From Membranipora membranacea (taxonomy: Eukaryota > Bryozoa > Gymnolaemata > Cheilostomatida > Membraniporidae): a stretch of DNA of 64,000 nt. Below, one piece after another: positions 58,201-64,000 of the stretch. Location: the NCBI GenBank assembly GCA_914767715.1, contig OU612067.1:12653001-12717000 (forward strand), in the 5' to 3' direction. Made by a program: the position numbers and the translations under genes. The first letter of the stretch is position 1, and every line of letters starts with the position of its first letter. The notes below the pieces were generated by a model. It was not told the DNA's origin, ran no database searches, and was given only the letters and a program-made list of their open reading frames with translations.

Positions 58201-61200
58201 GCAGCATAATCTGAAAACATTAAATATTAGTGTTTCTCAGTAGAGATCCCATCTGGGAATATCTAACATAACTGTATTTTTCACACTTGGCTCCGATTCA
58301 AGTTCACTTTAGATGGGATTTGGTCCCAACTGGCTATTCATCATCTCAACAATCCAGAGATGTTGTAAGAGTCAAAATTAACAATGTCTATTTCACTGGT
58401 AATACAACATCTGAGCTGGTTTCATAAGGCTAAAAGCAGTGACTCGCCATCAACCAATCTCCCAATTAGCATACAAAAGAAAATCAGCTTGTGTCATTTC
58501 AGCAAGCATTTCGCCCCTACCAACTAACTATGTGAATGTACTCCCCCAACCCTTTTTTTCTTACTCGTGTACATCACTCATCAACATAAAAATACAACAA
58601 CAGCAATGTATACATCTCAGCACCAGGTAAGGTAGAGAATAACAGAACATACCTGCTGATTTCGTGGAATAAAGGGAAGCTATCTCAGCGCTCTCATCAA
58701 CTGATCGACTAGAGTTTCTAAAACACAAAAAAAACTCCAAGTAAGATATGGATGTGGTGAAAACTAAGTTTCCTTGGCCAAGGCCTCACATTACGCAATA
58801 ATGTAGTCTCACATAGGCCTGGTGTTGAAATTTAACTGGATTCTTGCGGCAAGCTTAATTACAATAATGATGGATTAAATTGCTTCAGCCCGCAACCTGG
58901 AACACAGGTCATTATATAGGTGTATGCGTCATAGCCATAATATAGATAGTCAGTTTCTTTCTCATCACTCAAAATGACATTTTACACTTGCTGGGACAAA
59001 TCGTCACCCATATTAGATGAGTAAGGCTGCAGTGACTTGCGAGCATCAAAATGGAGAGAAAAGACATCAAAATCTATCTATCTATCAATCTTACAAGCCA
59101 GCATTTCCAAAAATTTAATTTGTGACCAGTTCAACTTCATCAGTGAGTTCATTTGACTCCATTTTTCCTGTGTGACTGAATTGACAGCTTCCTTGTCCCC
59201 ACCTCTAAATAATCTTTGTTATGACTCTTTGACACTTATAGATCCTCCTGTGGCAGGTTAAGGTTCCAGCAAATGGTGAAAATCAGGTTATACGATTTAT
59301 GACAAAGACTGATTACCGATAGACAAGCCTGAAAAATTGCTGGAACCTTCACCAGAAGAAGCGATTACTCTCCAAGTATCAAGTGAGTAACAGGCTTTTT
59401 GTGTGAATGGCACAATTCAGGAGTTTTTACAGCTATGACAACACTCACATGAGAGCTCCAGGGTCGATGATAGGTGAGAGTTTATGCATGAGTGTGGAGT
59501 CATGTGACACACTAGTGGTGATCCTGCTCACCGTTGGCTGAGTGGTAGTATGTGTGGTAGTGTTAGACTGAGAGCTCGATGTAGTGGTGGGGAAAACAAA
59601 CACCTGCAGAAAAGTATAGAATTAATTGATTTATTCAGTCAAGAAATAAAATTACTCCATTAAAGTATTGGTGCTGTGCTACAATATACAGTGTTCGATA
59701 GAATGACAGAACATCTTTTCATGATGACAGTTTCCTGGTGAGGTCCTGTGTAATACACATGTTGAATCGCAAAATAATGACTTTATCTGGTTTATATCTA
59801 GAGAAAACAATTGGAATGAAATATTCATTCATCATTTAATTCGAAATTGTAGAGAGTTATTTTTTAAATCAGGCACAAGCACAAATCTTTTCACAAATAC
59901 CCTCCTTAGACTGGCACCAACTCTTACTTGGGTACTGTTGACAATTCCAAGCTCTATATTTGCCTGATTAGGAGGAGGCAGGAATGTTTGCGACTCCTCT
60001 CATTAGCAAAATTGAGAGCTGCCCAAAATACTGTGTCCCTGACTTCCTTAGGCGCCACCAGGGTGGCATTGCCTTACCCTCACTGATCACATGATATCTG
60101 TTGCATGTATATCTCTGATCGATAGAGTATTAACTGATTCACTTAGCATGAGTACCATCACAAAGAATTCGGTGTGTCAACTCAAATTCAATTTTACTAA
60201 TTAGGGCAGGAACATGTTAGGTACTCATACTAAATTGTGTCGCAGTCTCAGAAAGCAGGGATAGGTAGGGATTATTCAATTGGTTATTAGGGGAGGTCAA
60301 AGTCTCAAACAATCAGTGAAACACATGATAATAGTGTTAGTCTCGATGTCAGTGTAGGCCAATGTATCATGTTACCGACTACCATAAGTGTCACTAAAAC
60401 GTAAGAGTTGTCTTACCTGCGAGTTGATGATATTACGTATTTGAGGAGGAGGGGTGTTAGGCCGAGATCGACCTTTGAATGTAGGAGTACCCGGATGTAG
60501 GATAGGGGACCGAGACGTGTAGTAAGGAGAGGAGAGAGCTGAGTGCTGACCACCACTAGATCCGCTGTGCTGACTATTCATAGTACCGTGATTACCTGAA
60601 ACAGCAGAAAATTTATCAATGGGAGGTTGTTGAATAATGAGTTGTCTGCCCAACATATGCTTACACAGACAAAAAGAGCAGACAAGTCCAAATTTTCATT
60701 TGCGGGGGTTCACGCTCAAACAAGAGGGTCAAATAAGATCTGGTTTCAATATCTCGCACTGACTAGGTATCTAAACAACTTAGTACAAGTTTAATCTCAT
60801 TATGACTGTTGTCAATCTGAAAAGTAACCCTATGTAATGGAAATACTTTTATGACCTCTATAACAACATCCTTTTCAAAGAAACTATGATGATAAAAATG
60901 AGTAATTTTTTTATAATTGTTCATGAAGTTTTTTATATAGGAATCACCACAAATCTGCTCACCATAGCTGTGAGATCCCCAAATAGGTGTAGTCTGCTGG
61001 TCAGAACAATTACTAGATGTGGAACTTCTCACAGAACTAGTAGAGGTGGGACGTGAGCTCCGCACCACAACCGGTGGTTGATGAGTAGATGTGTTGGATC
61101 TCTGGCTATATGGTGACCCAGATTGGGCCTCAGTCCAAAACAAGTCACTGTTTTTATCCACAGAAGATGACGCACCTGAAGCAAAAGAAAAATTGTGTCG

Positions 61201-63328
61201 AAATCAAAGCAACATTTATAAGTTTGAAAACCAGGATTAAAATGTATTTTATAATTAATGCTAATATCATTGCATTCCAATCCGCCTACTAAAGGTCAGG
61301 TCAGATTCTTTTTGAATGTCGTCAAACTAAATGACAAATAAATGTTTACTGCCAAAATGAGATTGAAGCTTGGACAATCACATAAGCCATGTAAAAGTAT
61401 ACGACATTGAAAACTACTACATGCTACAATGTTCTTGGAATCTATAACTGTCATATTATAGCAGTGACAACCAGTAACTGAAGACTGATGGACCCACCCA
61501 ACATCTGAAGATCGACTTATCTAATGCTTGTAGTGATTTCTCATAACACAGGCTGTGAGTTGTCAGAATTGCTACAAAAATCTTCACTGCATAAACTGTG
61601 AGAATACCGGGTAATGGCTGGGAAAAGACCACTTGAAAAAAGTGCTTTGAATTTTGGGGAATTCCAGCGGTCATGTACACAATCATGAAGTTAAAGTGTG
61701 TGTATGATCTTTGCACTTTACTAATAAAACTACTGTACTGAATACTGAACCTGAAAGAACAGAGTAGCAAATACCCACCACTCATTTGACTCTCGGTCCA
61801 AGCTTTAAGCTTCCCCAGAGCTTTATTTAGTGTGTTTGTTTGAGACTGGTGAGCATCTATCCTCTTCATATTCCTGCCGATTTCTTCTGGGTTCATCTTT
61901 AGTAACTTATCCAAAGTTATTTTATCTGATACCAAGCCCTGCAAAACAAAAAAAGTATGTTACCATTTTAGTTACATAGTGTCTACTTTTAACAACAATA
62001 TCTGTATTGGTTCACGCCAGATAAGTCTTGACAAGCTTTGTTGGTGGGTTCCTCCCTCACTAACTAGGCTAGCTTAGACAGCACTTTCAGGTTGGGTATA
62101 CATTTGAGACGCGAGCTTTGGGTGATATCACACAAACTGAGAATGAATCATTCACAACGTCAAAGGGATACACCAACACAAAACCAGCAACTATGTCTGG
62201 GTGCTTGGAGAACAAGATAAGGATACACTTGGTTGTATATTGAGATTGCGCAGCATGGCTCTGGGATCAGAGAACACACCTCATCATATAAATAAAGTGA
62301 GCACCCAAGGGAGCATTCACTGATGCGACCACATGCTGACTAAAATGTTAAACCTTAAGTTTATCTGAGAGCTTACAAAGCACAGTCTAAGAAGAGAACT
62401 TAGGAGATAAAATCTAAACAAAACAACAGGTGAAGAACAGCCTATTTTACCTTGACTGTTTTTGACGGAAGACCAACGACCTGAAGCCATTGCTCAGTGT
62501 TTGGATAGCAGTCCAGGATGTGAGCATCTATCAGGTTAGCCACGCCTGCTTTGTGTACCAGCTGCTTACTGAACATCTTCACCAGCTTAGCCTGCAAACA
62601 AAGAAAAATATAACAATGAATAAAGAAAGTGACAATCACTATTAAGGCTAAATGATATTGAGGGATCAAGTTAATGCTTGGATTGGTCATATGATGACAA
62701 ACATCCTTCACTAATGAGTTAGAAGCTCCAACCAATAACACCATATAATGTCAGTTTTTGCTGATGATTCTACAATCTTTAAATACAAAAGCTAACAGCA
62801 GTCAAAGTAGTGCATTGTTGATAACTGTTCTTCAGCTTTGTACTGAAGTGTTATGGTCCATCAATTATAAATATCTAGGTATGTTGTACTTGTACAGTAT
62901 TGTCACTGTAAATATACTATACTACAGGCCAATAATCCTAACTCAAATTCTGATAAGAATAAGACAACACACTCTCATCATGTGATAATCATCACACATA
63001 CAGTCCCACTTCTGTGAGTACAATCATACACATACTATCTATACTATCATACATACATACAAGTTAGTAACAACAATACAATACAAACCAAAAAGTACAC
63101 AATAAAGTAGAAAACATTGTCAAGAACTGATCACAACAGCAGCTCAATGATCATCACGGATATTATCCTCACCTCAGTCTCCCTTAGAGCTTGTGACACT
63201 TGACTGGATGGATTGTTCTGCAGAGCATTCCTCAAGCTATGAAGAGTTTTGGCAGATATGTCTATCATGACCTGCAAGTTTTCACAAGTTTCTCTAGCCT
63301 TTTTGGCTTTGTCTTCAGTCTCAGACAT
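52066..63328 (-). CDS. KSR: Kinase suppressor of Ras (KSR), MAPK scaffold pseudokinase
   Basis: Nineteen exons, high to low: 63328-63173, 62591-62451, 61938-61779, 61175-60963, 60595-60417, 59603-59449, 58717-58653, 58210-58075, 57559-57426, 57257-57141, 56606-56354, 55886-55806, 55531-55477, 55237-55047, 54571-54392, 54108-54015, 53665-53526, 53099-52820, 52233-52066. All phases fit, giving 965 residues (human KSR2 is about 950). Order: CA1 region ([12 protein letters not shown]...), Ser/Thr/Pro-rich CA3-like stretch ([11 protein letters not shown]), C1 zinc finger, Ser-rich linker, kinase-like domain. KSR holds RAF, MEK and ERK together at the membrane. The HK catalytic-loop dipeptide and [10 protein letters not shown]...[11 protein letters not shown] separate it from RAF. 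ATG 63328 is used; the in-frame GTG at 63343 is rejected. Confidence 0.93.
54725..55055 (-). repeat. Minisatellite of splice-donor-like units in a KSR intron
   Basis: Degenerate tandem units of roughly 20-25 bases built on TGTATACAAGTATGTAT (minus strand) fill most of the intron after exon 55237-55047. The genuine donor, GTATACAA then GTATGT at 55047, is itself the first unit. Confidence 0.75.
57638..57667. repeat. Perfect 30-base palindrome in a KSR intron
   Basis: CAGGGAGGGTGGGAT followed directly by its reverse complement. The flanks both contain CCTAAACC. Confidence 0.9.
57703..57742. repeat. Hairpin in a KSR intron
   Basis: TGGAGTTGCCTCCCTT and the inverted AAGGGAAGGCAACTCCA, separated by seven bases, 35 bases from the palindrome at 57638. 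The sequence to the right (AGGCAGACTGGCTTAAACTTG) resembles one end of the element at 22973. Confidence 0.75.
62021..62075. repeat. Foldback element, TAGCCTGTCTTGAC family, copy 4 (fragment)
   Basis: AAGTCTTGACAAGCTTTGTT, then TTCCTCCCTCAC and a degraded TAGGCTAGC end, in the KSR intron 61939-62450. Confidence 0.5.
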
Positions 63329-63343
63329 GATCAGGCCAGTCAC

Positions 63344-63377
63344 TCACATCAGCTTCAACCTTCTATACACTTTCCAT
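63344..63377 (-). promoter_or_regulatory. Two minimal uORFs just upstream of the KSR start
   Basis: On the minus strand, ATG at 63377 reads MESV then stop (63363), and ATG at 63349 is followed at once by TGA (63344), 16 bases before the main ATG. Their effect depends on where the transcript begins. The second also looks like a donor (GATGTGAGT). Confidence 0.35.
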
Positions 63378-64000
63378 GTTCTATAATCAACAACATTCCA
63401 CTAGAAGACTTGGTGAAGGCATGATCATGGAATGGAGCAGCAAAGTTCATCAAAATTCCAAACTGATTTCCCTTCAGAATCAACTCAATATCGATGTCTA
63501 AGGGATTCATTAGACATAGAAATTGCTTGTCTCGCATTCTGTGAACATCTCGCAAATTTCCCGCGAAATCCATTTTACAAACCATCTAAGAAAATCTTAG
63601 AAGACCAACAGTTTATCAGCCTCTGCTTCCACCAAACATTCAATCCTAAACCACTGCATAGCGTGTGATCTGATTCAGCAACTGTCTTTTAAATTGGTGT
63701 GAGTATTTTACATGAGTCATAATATTGCATGAGTTCCGAGTAGCATGTGAATTGTAATATACTTGAATTGAACTGATGAAGCAACTTTATTTTACTCATC
63801 GTCATCACACCTTATTATTGTGACTTGGCATTGTTGTTGTTTGTTGGTGATGAAAAGTTGCTTCAAGTTCTTAATTGAATACTCACTCCCTACTCTACCA
63901 CTAATTCATAATACACTTGCTTTGACAATAGGGATTACCAGCCTGCCTTGGCAAATGTCAACTTGGTTTGTTGCAATGCAGAATGAGAATAATAAACAGC
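63378..64000. other. Upstream region of KSR
   Basis: AT-rich sequence expected to include the KSR promoter or leader. Short open frames on both strands show no protein-like pattern. Confidence 0.4.

Larger units (their letters stand above)
57426..58210 (-). other. C1 zinc finger of KSR
   Basis: Exons 58210-58075 and 57559-57426. Ligands in order: His of [17 protein letters not shown], then HKDC and a final Cys in QFSC, the H-C2-C2-H-C-C pattern of the KSR/RAF cysteine-rich domain. The domain spans about residues 371-420 and should bind membrane lipid. Confidence 0.85.

Overview
The window is animal nuclear DNA: AT-rich, with spliced genes built of small exons separated by GT-AG introns of roughly 150-1,600 bases. 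The gene set is metazoan: a receptor tyrosine phosphatase with fibronectin III repeats, a KSR-type Ras/MAPK scaffold pseudokinase, an ATF4-like bZIP factor, an IQCC orthologue and a CABIT-domain protein. Compact spacing, divergence from vertebrate relatives and several short foldback repeat families suggest a non-bilaterian or other early-branching animal, perhaps a sponge. That placement is inference. I found no convincing tRNA, rRNA or CRISPR array.

Layout. 1-17585 (+): 31 exons of a receptor protein tyrosine phosphatase whose 5' end lies outside the window, with at least five FN3 repeats, a furin site, one membrane helix, an apparently active D1 and a catalytically dead D2. 20545-24240 (-): a small unrecognised gene. 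26744-29681 (+): an unrecognised secreted, cysteine-rich, N-glycosylated protein. 30712-34140 (-): an ATF4-like bZIP gene whose leader carries a short uORF and a second uORF overlapping the start codon. 35258-42452 (+): IQCC. 44069-50336 (+): a CABIT (GAREM/THEMIS-like) protein. 52066-63328 (-): KSR in 19 exons. Reading frames and splice phases close exactly for the phosphatase, bZIP, IQCC, CABIT and KSR models; the two unrecognised genes are less certain.

Connections. CABIT proteins (GAREM is an adaptor feeding Grb2 to ERK) and KSR (RAF-MEK-ERK scaffold) are both tied to ERK signalling and sit tail to tail here. The receptor phosphatase also belongs to phosphotyrosine signalling. The bZIP gene and IQCC are divergent and share about 1.1 kb of intergenic DNA.

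Most striking observations: the two-uORF leader on the ATF4-like gene, matching the translational switch known from vertebrate ATF4; a KSR whose catalytic-loop Asp is replaced by His while the ATP-binding Lys is kept, roughly the reverse of mammalian KSR; a minisatellite in a KSR intron that repeats its own splice-donor sequence; a tandem in-frame splice donor in the phosphatase next to a LINE fragment; and at least four short inverted-repeat element families scattered through introns and intergenic DNA.
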